DNA from: Nymphaea colorata
Taxonomy: Eukaryota; Streptophyta; Magnoliopsida; Nymphaeales; Nymphaeaceae
Assembly (NCBI RefSeq): GCF_008831285.2
Contig: NC_045145.1
Location: forward strand, 8,614,802 to 8,678,801
Length of the DNA stretch: 64,000 nt
Direction: 5' to 3'
A program made the translations under genes and the position numbers. How positions within the stretch are numbered: position 1 is the stretch's first letter; every line of letters begins with the position of its first letter. Below, piece after piece: positions 1-10,659 of the stretch. The notes below the pieces were generated by a model, which saw only the letters and a program-made list of their open reading frames with translations, had not been told where the DNA came from and did no database searches.

Positions 1-3000
1 AATAATAATCTCCAACAAAATGGCAACGAATGCTATACACAGCAAAAGGCTCAAAATGATGGCGTAACATGAATAACAAGGACAAATTCCAAAGTAATCG
101 GACAAGTGTACAAGGTGGACAAATAATTCTGAACATAGCAGCATGTCATCGTTTGCTGAAGGGTGCTGAGGACATAAGAACGCATCACCTAGCTCCACAT
201 TGGCTTTGTGCATATGTGGCATGTCATGGTATTTCTATATGAGTGCATCAGCACAAATGGAGTGTGTATATTCGTGTGTGAGTGAGTGCGTATCCATAAT
301 GATTAACAGACCAGCATTGCACTAGCATTAAACCTGCCAGTTATTGGTTTCATAATCATTAACCAAAATTCAACAAATGTGGTTAGTTACAAATGCTTTT
401 TGACTGGCATTCAACCCTGACATATGATTATCGTGATCTAATGTAAAAGCATACTTACATTGTGTGTCGATCATGTAATATTTCTGCATACATATCAATT
501 AAAAAGCCAAATGTGTTAAAGTGACATGTTATGAAATAGAAATATTATATGAGATAAGGTAAAACAAAAAAAAAGGGGCATAAGATATCTAGTCCCACCC
601 AATAGGCCCATTAATTAAATATTCATGAGATTAATGAAAACTTGTTAGTACAAGACAACATCAATCTGTTTCTGTTTAGAATATTTAGATACAGCATCTG
701 CTGTTATATGTTTGTGGGTAACATGCCATGTGAAGGTTACAGGTTTACTAATAGATCTGGAGAAAAAAGAGGCATTTAGAAAACCAACTGCAGTAATTAA
801 CATCCTCTATATACCAATATTTAAAAGATAAAATGAAACATAAAAACTGCCAAAAAAAAAAGCAAGTGAACACTTTTCACGTTCAAAATGCTGGACGGAA
901 AGCATTACAGCACATACAAAAGCCTGTTTGTGTAATCCAATATAAAGTAATAGGCATAAAATGAGACCCGTCTCATTGCAAGCCCAGGGCAAATGTCACC
1001 CACATAACCTCAACTCTGGTAAACGCACAAGAGAATCCTCAGCTGTACTAAAATAGGACACACAGTGACAACCGTGTATGATCTTCCATTTGCAGGTGCA
1101 CCCTTAGAAGTTCGACTTTATATGTTCAACTGTTCCTAAGGATGTGAACAGGTGAGATGTAAGATAGACAAATAAGTTGGTATCCTGGAACTGGTACAGC
1201 AAAAAAATAATAGTCCCCCATGCTAGACTAAATCCAACCACATCCCTAGTCTGATGCACATCCAACTTTCCTTTGTTTATTTTTTCTTTTTTTCCATCTA
1301 CATCCTCCCAAAACACTGTCTACATCTTTGAAACCCCACTACCTTTCTTTCCCATGACAGAAAAGGGAAAGAGAACTTGCACAGCTCCAAGTAATGCTGA
1401 CTTTCTCATCCTCAATCCATCTTTTCTGTCGGTTATCAGACCTTGTGTCCATCCTATTGTCAGCCACTATCCATGAATACAGCAGACGAGATATAGAAAG
1501 CATAACAAATCCAAAATGAGTGACAACAATCATTTCCGTATCATCCACATTTGTATTTCTGCTCTCGCCCTATTCCCCGAATCCGAGTTTTGCCGCACTT
1601 TTCTTCTTTCTACTCAGCGAATGTTCATCTGCAATGAACTCATCAGAAAAGTGCCCACAAAGCACTCGCAAAGCGTAGGGGTCATGTACAACAACCCTAA
1701 CCGCACAAACCAGTTCCGGCCTGCTCCTTTCCAACAATCTCCAAGTAACTGTAGGTGCACCCAACAAGATATAAGGAGACACAATAAGCAAGAAGAATGA
1801 GGTGCACCCTTGTATCATGTTACTTACATTTTCTATGAGATCTATCAATGTTTACCTGGCCTCCACAAGTGGTCAAGGTATATGAGCCACAAACTAGAAC
1901 CACCAGGCATACTAGGTCACAATTCAAATTATCATTTCCCAGTTACTTTCAGGAAGAAGCTGATCCATAACTTGAACAAACAATCCTGGAAACTCGGGAC
2001 ATATCTATTCCCTCTCTGTGGGATATCAACTAGAACAAGAGTCATGTTATTTGAAGCCCAACCCACTATTTATTTATAGCCCCAACACTAAAAGTCCACA
2101 ACACAATGCCTATCAGATGGTTGTCATAGCCCTTTCCCAAAACGTATCTTGTACATAGTTTCAAACATGCAGTTTAACAAGACCGCAGCACGTGGCCCAA
2201 GATGAAAGTTAAACATGCTGCAGAACAAACCCTATCTCCAGTACCCAGTTGTACGAATCATAGAACAGGATGCAGACCTGCTCCTACTGCTACCTCATTT
2301 TAAACTTATCAGAACCAAACATGTCAACCACTTGTAGATGAACTGTTAAATGCGACTAAAATCCACTAGACATCTTTCACCAAGATTTTCTGCCTTATTT
2401 CAATCTAAAACCAACAAAGACAACCTCAAATGCCTGTACTCAATATTATTACTGACAAGCATTTCAACTGGACAAAGGAATAGTATAACAAATGTCAACA
2501 GAATAGGAAAAACAACCAAGAAACTGAAAGATATATACAGTTAACACAGAAACACATACAAGCTTCTCCATACATGCAAAAAAAGCCGCATGCTAATCCC
2601 CATCATGATCAATTTACATTCATGAATTCAAATTGCATTGTCACTTTCACTTCACATCATGCAACCGTCAATCCATTTTACACCAACACCTGTTGCAAAT
2701 GATTGGACTAGCTCAAAAACCATTTGTTAGTGAATCCATGTATTGCCCCAAACCAAGTAATTAATCCTTCTTGAATGCAGCATACAAATCCCTGTCACCT
2801 TACACATGTGAAAGTGCAATGGTGCATTTTTTTCACATGCAAGGATACCGCATTGTTGGGAGCTTTTGTCTTCAAAATGGGGATTCACCTATTCACCCAC
2901 GATTCACCAGTCCATGTAACACGATGAGTGCTAATGCCATATGAGCGAGGGTCTCAACAAACAGAGCACATCGGTCCATTTTTTTTGCCCAGCTAATAAA

Positions 3001-3260
3001 AATTTACTGTAATTGGCGAATAGTCCTAAACTCTTAGCCTACGTGGAAAACCACAATTTCTTATGAAGGTATGTACCCACGAATCAACTTGACAACATTA
3101 AGGAATGGTGTTCCTCTTATGACTATTACTTTTAGTTTGCATTTAACAGGTTCTGATATTCATAATACCAGTAATCTAATACAGACAATGAACGGATCCC
3201 ACATGGGCTTTAGAGAGAAAACCATCAAAACAAAATCTTCTAGACAAACTGAAGCATTAC
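1..3260 (-). other. Presumed long intron of the OBERON-like gene
   Basis: The coding exon at 3261-4431 ends at a good GT donor (GTAATG, minus strand, beginning at 3260). The C-terminal coiled-coil part of OBERON proteins should follow at lower coordinates. I see no reading frame on the minus strand between 1 and 3260 that resembles it, so the next exon probably lies left of the window. That would make this intron longer than 3.2 kb. The stretch is moderately AT-rich and holds no transposon domain that I recognise. The minus-strand frame at 1570-1848 (92 residues) is unlike any family I know. Confidence 0.45.
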
Positions 3261-4431
3261 CATCGAAAAAGAGAAACAGCATTTTGCACACACTAGACTC
3301 CGCAGCTCCATTCTTCAGCTTGTCAACAAGATCCTCACACTTCCAGAAGAGCTTCCGTCCCTTCGGGTCTTCACTCCCCCTGAAGATGCGGATCACAGCA
3401 TCAAGTTCCCTGAGCAGTGTTTCTCGATCCCACCGTGGTGCACAGTGCTGGAACACATCTTTCACCCACCCAAGCAACTCAGACGTCCTGTTACAAGCTT
3501 GGCACTTGAACAACATCTCCGAGGTCCCCAGCCCACCCTTTCGGCCTGTGCCCATGCTGATCTGCCCCACCCTGATGGCACAATCAGTATGTGTCCAATG
3601 GGAGCATGAATCGCAGCCAATCCAGCGGCAAGTGTTCACATCGAAATCGAACTTGCTGCAGATAATGCACATACACAAATTGCAGAAGCCCTTCCTTGTG
3701 GAGCAGATATCACAGGTGCAGTCATCACCAGGAAGCGTGTTCTGGCAGGCAATATTGCGACATCGCTTGTAGGCGAAAATCTCAATCAGGAAGGACTGCG
3801 GAATGCTAACGCTGGGGTGAAGGAACGCTTGAATTCCAGTATTGATAGAGACCAAGATCTCCAATTGAGTCCTGTGTGCCCGAACCAGTGATTTAGGCGT
3901 GAGATCCAGCCTCCCTTGGACGGACTTCTGCAGGAGGAGGAACTTCTCCCGGTGCTGCGGCCCGCCAGAGCACTCGAGGATCGAACGGAGTTCGCCCTTG
4001 AGCTCCTCCAGGAGCTGCTCAGGCATCTCCTGCATTATTTCCGCCACCACCTCCACCGGCTCTCGAGCGATGTCTCTCAGTGAAAGCCTGTCCGAGCAAG
4101 CCAACCGCCTAATGACACCCTGGTCCGTGGCACCGTGGCCGGTCCCGTCTTCTCCGCCGTCCTCCTTCTTCGGTGCTCGCTTCGCAACAGTCGAAAGCTC
4201 CGCGCCACCGACTGCGACGGCATCCTCCCGGCTGTGATGCGCAGACAAGGTCTCCCTTGAGCTCGCGCTCTCCGTCGGAGAGTCCTGGCCGGGGTCAGAG
4301 TTGGAAGCGGGCTCCGACCGAGAGGCTGAGACAGCATCGGCGGAGAAGAGGGAAAGCGAGGTGTGAAGTACACCCGACCGACGCACGGCTGGTAACTGAG
4401 ACTGGAAATTCGCACCGGAAGACGTTCCCAT
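3261..4431 (-). CDS. OBERON-like PHD-finger protein, first coding exon (390 residues, partial)
   Basis: The product is a nuclear PHD-finger protein of the OBERON1/2 (PVIP) family. In Arabidopsis these proteins act redundantly in meristem establishment and were also found as partners of potyvirus VPg. The exon begins with MGTSSG, the usual OBERON N-terminus. A variable Ser/Ala-rich region follows (about 20-105), then the conserved helical block SLRDIAREPVE (about 117-127), and the Cys/His-rich PHD region at about 224-313, containing KGFCNLCMC and HWTHTDCA. The family segment SELLGWVKDVFQHCAP follows, and the exon ends in LFLFFD at residue 390. It stops in phase 1 at the donor GTAATG. Reading on into the intron adds about 33 unrelated residues before a stop. 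OBERON proteins are about 560-580 residues, so the C-terminal coiled coil (about 170 residues) is missing here and should lie left of the window. Family identity is very secure. OBE1 versus OBE2 cannot be decided. Confidence 0.93.
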
Positions 4432-4827
4432 GGCCGGAAGAAATCCCCTTGTTCACCTCCCTTCTCATCCAAGTATCCCTCCACAAATAAGAGAAAACCT
4501 ACCACTGGAAACGAGACGAGCTGCAAGAAAAAAATGTCGTACATAAGGAAAGGAGAGAGAAGAAAGAAGAGAAACATCATCACAAAAGAGAGATCCGCAA
4601 CATCCCAACTTTTGAACCATTGCCTCCAAAAACCAAGAAAGAACCTTGACTAGAAAGTCGAAGCCCTAACCCCGAAGAAGAAGATTTTCCCACTTACCAC
4701 AGAGGATCAAGCTGCCTGCGTCACAGGTAGACAATCACAAGGACAAATTTAGGGTCACCAGGAAGAAGAATGTCACAAACGGGCCGACCGCCACTTCTCA
4801 CTGGTTTCATCCCTTATGACGATGGCT

Positions 4828-4892
<65 letters not shown>

Positions 4893-4900
4893 CTTCTGCT
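4432..4900 (-). other. 5' UTR of the OBERON-like gene with a 177-bp intron (4521-4697)
   Basis: On the minus strand, the donor CTGTG/GTAAGTGGG (intron base 1 at 4697) and the acceptor TTTTTTTCTTGCAG (ending at 4521) bracket a 177-bp intron upstream of the ATG at 4431. Both sites match plant consensus well. The inferred leader is an upstream exon ending at 4698 plus 4520-4432. The transcription start is not defined. The leader probably reaches into the CT repeat at 4833-4891, since CT-rich leaders are common in plant genes. Confidence 0.6.
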
Positions 4901-4981
4901 GTTTCCGCCCACCTTCGTTGAAGAGTCGTCTGCAGCTCGACTTCCTTCGCTGTGGGGTGGGTGAGAGAGAGAGAGAGAGAG
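4833..4981. repeat. (GA)n microsatellites, (CT)n on the gene strand
   Basis: A perfect GA run covers 4833-4891 and a shorter one covers 4963-4981. They lie 400-550 bp upstream of the OBERON-like ATG, so in the transcript they would be CT tracts in the leader or core promoter. Reading frames made of alternating Arg/Glu or Ser/Leu across them are artefacts. Confidence 0.95.
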
Positions 4982-6189
4982 GGAGGTTGACTGAAGGTGA
5001 CCGGTTAATAGGGCTCTCGTACTGTCCCTTGGGCCTTGCAATTACCGACAATAGTCTCTTTTTTTTTGTGTGAAAATAATACCACTTCTCCTTCTCCTTG
5101 CCACCGACACTGGTCATACTTCAATATAATTTGTTAGGGAAATTCAAAATCGCCAAGATGATACATGTATTCCTTTTCTTACTCCAATTCTCTCGAACGG
5201 TCGGACGGTTGCCTCATTCCTCTTTTTTAACTTTTTTTTTTCACGTTTTGATTTTTTTTTCTTCCTTATCAACTTAAGGGGAGAAGTAGGAATTTTTTTA
5301 TTAGGGGTAAGAATTTTTCGTTAATCGAACTATAATTTTAAAGTTTTGACGAGAATCAAAATATAATTTTCCAAAATTTTTATAAGAGATAATGTTTTTC
5401 TTTTTAAATTACATAGCTTTCTTTTTAAAAATTTGCTGGTGGGAGACCAAAGCTCATGCGGCTCTGCCCCTATCTACCATGTCATCAACCATCGCTTTCA
5501 TCTTCATCACGTTGGTTTTTCTTTGGTACCTTTTTTCTTCTACTCCATTTTCATTTTAATCTTTGCTTTTCATTGTTATTTTTTCTCATGTACCTTTCTT
5601 ACCACCCTGGGACAAAGAGTTGGTCAGATGAGTTTTCTCATCCTATCCACTAAGTCTGTAACTACAAGTTAGATGTGCAGCTTTTCCCTGTCTTAATGTT
5701 ACGAATGTTCATGCAAAACGTTCTTCAGTGGACTTTAAGTTTCCTAGATCGAATTATTTAATCAAACGCTTGCAAAATAATGTAAAAGTTGGTGTCAATG
5801 GAAGGAAATGAATGAATGAACTTAATTGACAAAAATGCCTAACACCCATTCCATTATAATTATAATAGTTCTCACTCTCTCATTTGATGTTTCTCTCTCT
5901 TTCTTCCCTTTACCTTTACAATATGCCGAAACTTATTGAATAATAGGTTAAGCACTCATGTAGCGTAAATTGATTGTCCATCTCTTTCTCTCACAAAAAA
6001 AAAAATGTTATTAGTTGTGATGATTTTGAATGTCATATAAGTTGGCCAATATTCACATCCAAATTAAATATGTTATTCATAGCCACACTGAAAAGTTCTA
6101 AATCTGCATTTTCATATAATATGATTAGTATAATCACTAAAAGAACAAATATAATGTTGTTTGACTGACAAAAATATAATCATGTACTA
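4982..6189. other. AT-rich intergenic sequence, nothing recognised
   Basis: This is the sequence upstream of the OBERON-like gene. It holds short T- and A-rich runs and no coding frame or transposon domain that I can support. The first few hundred bases (to about 5150) are less AT-rich and presumably contain the promoter. Confidence 0.5.
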
Positions 6190-6599
6190 TCAAATATCTG
6201 TCACTGTAAACCAAAAATATATGAACATGACAATAAGCTCACAAAGAACATAATAAATGACAAATAACAGCCATTGTAAACAGAAAAAGGTAGGAATATG
6301 ATAGATAAAAAAAACATCATAAATAATGTTCAAAACTAAGATGACTCCAACATCACTCATCTTCCCAAGTAAGATCTCCTTTAGCTTATATGAGGGACAA
6401 TCAAAGAATGTTTTGATCTTGTCTTGATCTTTAGTAAAAAAAATGAACTCTTTTTCAAGACCAATAGCTTCCAACTCTGGATATACATCTTTTCATTGAG
6501 TATGTAATGATTGACTCCTCTTAAGTACATACACAATATTTTATTTAGATAGTGTACAACTTTCTCTAATTGCAATAGCAATTGAGTCAATCACATCTT

Positions 6600-7250
6600 T
6601 GATAACTTAGACTTTTTTAAAGTTCTCTTCCATTCTAGCTCTCATCTTTATGCGCTTTGATGATGAACTTAGAGTATGATCAACTTCATGCACTTTACAA
6701 TCATCTCTTGTGTTGACAAAAGGTTCTAAGGTTACTTGATTATGAAAATATCTCATCAATGTGTTGGATAGTACTTCCCTAAAATTCATTAGTTGAATTC
6801 ACTAAGGCATTTGACGAAGCCTTTCTTTTGCTTTCATGCATCATTCTTTAGTTGCTCTAGCTTACCCAAATAAAGTCATTAACTTGCCATAATTACATGG
6901 GATGAGTGTAATCCTCAATTCCTTTTACTATGGATTTGCTTGTAAGAATATAGAAAGAAGACAAATAGCATTAATAATATGTAATATAAGGAATTTACAC
7001 AAACAAGAAAGCGTTAAATAGTTAACATGAAATCCATTACCTCTATTAATGTCTTCCAAACTTTGGGTTCAGCAACACGCATATTTGTTAGTAAGTCAAC
7101 TTTAAATCCATTTAAGCTATTTTTGAAAATGCCATACCACTTGCTAAAATTGAATTTCAATGTTTTTCATATAATTTTTTATGTGATTAGTTGTTAGTAT
7201 CTTGTCAAGTTTGTCATTTACCTGTCACAATATTATCATGCGCAATAATT
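6600..7250 (-). pseudogene. Myb/SANT-like protein of the Harbinger element, decayed
   Basis: Just downstream of the transposase relic on the same strand are pieces resembling the Myb/SANT-like accessory protein: NHIKNYMKNIEIQF near 7180, MRVAEPKVWKTLIE near 7080-7040, and KGIEDYTHP near 6920. Known families have a helix pair, a GW...V.ASDEVWD block and an L.H.YDEL..LFG block in this order. Frames change between the pieces. In active Harbinger elements this protein helps the transposase bind DNA. The assignment rests on order and spacing more than on identity. Confidence 0.45.
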
Positions 7251-7599
7251 GTAAAGATGCTATTTAACCTACTACCGATCACATGTTGAAGCAATAGAGC
7301 ATTGACAAGTGCCTCATCTATTGATTGACTCGATTGTATATTTATCATTTCTATTTGTATATGAGTATGCTTCATGATCAATATTATCTAAATGGATATA
7401 AAACAAAACACTTGAAAATGAGCAAAAAACAAATGATTGATTCATATGAAACATAACATTAAACAAAATTCAAATATTTAGATTCGCATACAACCAAAGG
7501 ACAAGTATAAAAAGACCAAAACAAACAAAAAAATGTGAATAGTCTACTGTTTACTTTCTCCAGCTATATAGTCTTCATTTCATTTACTTGAGAATAACA

Positions 7600-8720
7600 A
7601 TAATCATTTGGTTGATATTTAAGCTCTATATCAATTTCATCAATAATGCTATCATCTGATCTACACTCGTGAGATAATTATGTAGAATGCAATATGATAA
7701 AATGGTATATGTTTTTTTTCATAGGAGTAGAATGGCTCCACTAAGCTAGCTATAATCATAAATCTTTTTCTAAGACACCAAAAAATCTTTCAATGAAGTT
7801 GCATAAAGAAACATGTCAATAATTAAATAACTTATTTGCATTTTGTGGACCCCAATTGGAATATTCTTTTAAATAATATTTTACACCTCTGAAAGAAGTA
7901 ATAAGTCCAATCTTTAATGGAAAGCTAACATCAATAAGAGAATATACCTAAAAAATTCAAAATAAGTAACATTGTTAAGTTCATATTGACAAAAAATACT
8001 ACCATATATAACTCTGAAATGATAATTACCTTCAGAAATTCTTAAATTTTATTCTCACATCAAGGCATTTTTATTATTCACGAACCAGAAGTAGTTCATT
8101 ATCATCCAGCTAATATATAGGTAAAAATTTCATATCAAACTCAAATGTTGCTAATACATTTGAGTTCATCAACGTTTCTTACCATAATATCTTGGTGCAT
8201 CATCTGAAAATACTTTAACATGAACACACGTTCCATCAATTGCACCAATGCAATTATGAAACACATGCGAATATAAATGAAATGTTCACAAGTTTACTAA
8301 ATATAAAAATTTCATTAACTTTTTGCACCAGAAAGTATGAATAAAATCTATTATTGCATAATATTTACTTTGGAATAGGTGATCAATCAGGTTGTTATAT
8401 GAACTTTTCTTCTAATGAAATTATAGATCTTAAAACTTTGTAAAAATGCAGAGATATTGCCTCTGTTGATCAATGAAACCGAAATTAAACTGAAGTGTGT
8501 TTATATATATGAGATAACATCATAAAAAAGAAAACAACTTGCTCTTTTACTTTGTAATGCATGGTACTGTGTAGTCCAGCATCATTTCGATGAACGTTAA
8601 ATAATTCTCTAAAATTTGTTGTTGCCATATGTGTCATTTTGCAACATTGTATATCATCTTTTAGGTACTATGATTTGATATTTAATCTTTTGTCTCTCTT
8701 CAAATGGAAAATAAATTGAT
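7600..8720 (-). pseudogene. PIF/Harbinger DDE transposase (HARBI1-like), decayed
   Basis: Reading down the minus strand, the conserved order of the plant HARBI1-like nuclease can be followed despite stops. There is an N-terminal segment ending TMHYKVKEQV near 8550, a helical segment with RGNISAFLQSFK near 8450, and the first catalytic block CIGAIDGTCVHVK at about 8254-8215, which carries the first Asp. Next is ATFEFDMKF near 8130, matching the family's NVLAACDFDMRF, and an LRHASLRNVVERAFG-like stretch near 7790. At least ten stops and several frame changes make it non-functional. The element cannot move on its own. Confidence 0.75.
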
Positions 8721-9420
8721 TGGTGCACATGTTTTTTCTATTGACACTTTTGGTGAATAAAAATAATACACAACATAACCTGAAATTAAAATTATAGATT
8801 GTTCTTGAAGTTTTAATTCTTCTTAAAATTTTATCATATCATTAAATCTTGTTGGGTTGTCTCTTGGTTTTTAAAACGTTTAAAAATGATATAATGCAAT
8901 GAAAACTACTATTGTTTTGCAATACATTCTTTAGAACAATTACATAGTAATTTGTAATCAAACAAAAATGACACAAGAGATCACAATACACCAAATTCAA
9001 TGGCAAACGAAACTATAGAAATCATGTATTTGTATTGAACAATTCAAATAGATGAAACCAACCATGTGATGTCCAAGACAAGGTTCAGTTAAAAGCTGCT
9101 TCAATATGATTTGAAACACTGCTGCAATAACAAAAGGAAACACTTTAATAGTTCTTTTATATGCAGCTCATAATTTATAGATCACCCATTCATTAGTTGG
9201 ATGTCAACATAGAGTTTGATGTAGGTTAAGAAAACTAATTATAGGATAAAAAAATGCACAATGTTGCACCTTTGTAGCTTGCCCATCTCCTCTGGTACAT
9301 GACACCTTGTAGATCAGGCAACTTAAGACAAATTTTCATTGACCTTGACATGCACAAGCTAAGTAGAGAAAAATGATGAATCATGAATTTACTCAAATGC
9401 AGTAAAAAACAACACACCAA

Positions 9421-10140
9421 GTGGCAAAAGTTGGTACATAAAGCTTCTTATAAGACTCCCCAATCTCTCACTTTAACATGATGAAAAGGATAAAAAAGGC
9501 ATAATGAAAGAAGAATCACCCATAAAAATCTTTGTCCTCGCCTATCGCCTCCCTCCCCATTGTCTACTTCTTCTCCTTCCTCCCTTGGTTGTTCGCATCC
9601 ATAGCCATCTGCACAATATGTGCCTTATTCATCTCATGAATATACAACTTTAGGTCATCTTCTTATGCTTTGACTTTGACTCGCTCCTTTACCACCATCA
9701 TTGCCTCCCTTACTTCATTGGCTTTATGGCCATCTCATCTAAATCACATTATCAGAAAGCAGACCACCAAGTGTCTCAGTAGTCGTCGAAGACGGAACGG
9801 AGAGATATGTCATCCACCACTGAAGGAGGATAGGGGATTGAATAGATGGATGCAAGTGGCTTGGTGGTTTCCATAGCAGAAGAGAGCAATACATCCACCA
9901 TTGGAGGACAAGGGATTGACGTGGCAGCTCCTCATAGGTGGCTCTACAAAAACCACAAGGTAAGTTGGTGGTGGTTAATGGCAGAAGCAAGTGAGAAAGA
10001 GGTGAGGAAGACCTACTGCCTCTGCTGCACAATAGGGCTACCGAGGGGGCCTCTCATGTGCCAGAAGGTCACACGGTCTCCCACGAGGACCTCCTTAGAT
10101 GGGATAGTGGGGACTCTCTGCAAGTGGGCTTCTAACAGCT
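9421..10140. other. Unassigned sequence next to the Harbinger relic, less AT-rich
   Basis: From about 9530 to 10140 base composition is clearly richer in G+C than the flanks. Both strands have frames of about 70-100 residues (plus 9846-10142, minus 9739-10032), but neither resembles a family I know. It may be part of a further transposon or a captured fragment. Confidence 0.35.
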
Positions 10141-10230
10141 AGAGGGCCTGTTTCGTTTCCTTGAAGCCTCCTTCAATGGAGAAGAAGAGGGGACACCTCC
10201 CTACATTTATCAGGCAACCACTCCATTTGG

Positions 10231-10233
<3 letters not shown>

Positions 10234-10266
<33 letters not shown>
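10234..10266. repeat. (GA)n microsatellite
   Basis: A perfect GA run of about 33 bp. It lies in otherwise unremarkable sequence 3' of the 9530-10140 patch. Confidence 0.9.
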
Positions 10267-10269
<3 letters not shown>

Positions 10270-10489
10270 ACAACATATCTGCTATTGTGTTGGAGGAGAA
10301 GCATGAAGCTCTGTAATATGTTGGAGGAGAATCACTACTGTTTTCAAAAGCTCTACAATATGTTGAGGACCAACTGTGTGTGGGGAGAGTTGTTTTCTAC
10401 AAATGTGGTCTGATCATGCATGCACATGGATGTGATGAGGGTAGATGAGACAATTTCAACAATGTGGACAATCCAATTTCGGAGGCATT

Positions 10490-10654
10490 CCAAATAGACA
10501 AACAATTCCCTTCCCTTCCCTTCCTTTTCTCTTCATTCAAACAACATTTTCTATCATCCATTCATTTCCCTCCTCACTTTCCTTCCAACCAAACTCCATT
10601 ATTTAATCACTTTTTGTTCTTTTTCATTCCTTTCCCCTCATCCAAATAGGGTCT
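10490..10654. mobile_element. Polypyrimidine-rich MITE copy, inverted and partial
   Basis: On the minus strand the sequence starts AGACCCTATTTGGATGAGG and continues as a GGAAAGG-rich tract with the internal words AGTGATTAAA and GTTTGG. It matches the outline of the complete copy at 38462-38823 (AGGGCCTGTTTGG start, GGAAAGG tract, AGTGATTAAAAAG, GTTTGGATA). The distal end is not clear, so the left limit is approximate. Confidence 0.5.
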
Positions 10655-10659
10655 AAAAG

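Larger units (their letters stand above)
6190..9420 (-). mobile_element. Degenerate PIF/Harbinger DNA transposon
   Basis: Two genes typical of PIF/Harbinger elements lie in the same orientation on the minus strand: a HARBI1-like DDE transposase (about 8720-7600) followed by a Myb/SANT-like DNA-binding protein (about 7250-6600). Both are full of stops and frameshifts. Terminal inverted repeats and the 3-bp target duplication were not identified, so the ends given are only the limits of recognisable or associated sequence. Confidence 0.7.

Noticed and set aside
3071-3772. Plus-strand 233-residue frame
   Set aside because: It lies opposite the OBERON-like exon and its translation is the antisense shadow of the PHD region; no family match.
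4077-4583. Minus-strand 168-residue frame and plus frames at 3899-4490
   Set aside because: They overlap the N-terminal part of the OBERON-like exon in other frames and the GC-rich composition explains them.
4770-5117. Frames of repeating Arg-Glu or Ser-Leu
   Set aside because: Products of translating the GA microsatellite, not genes.
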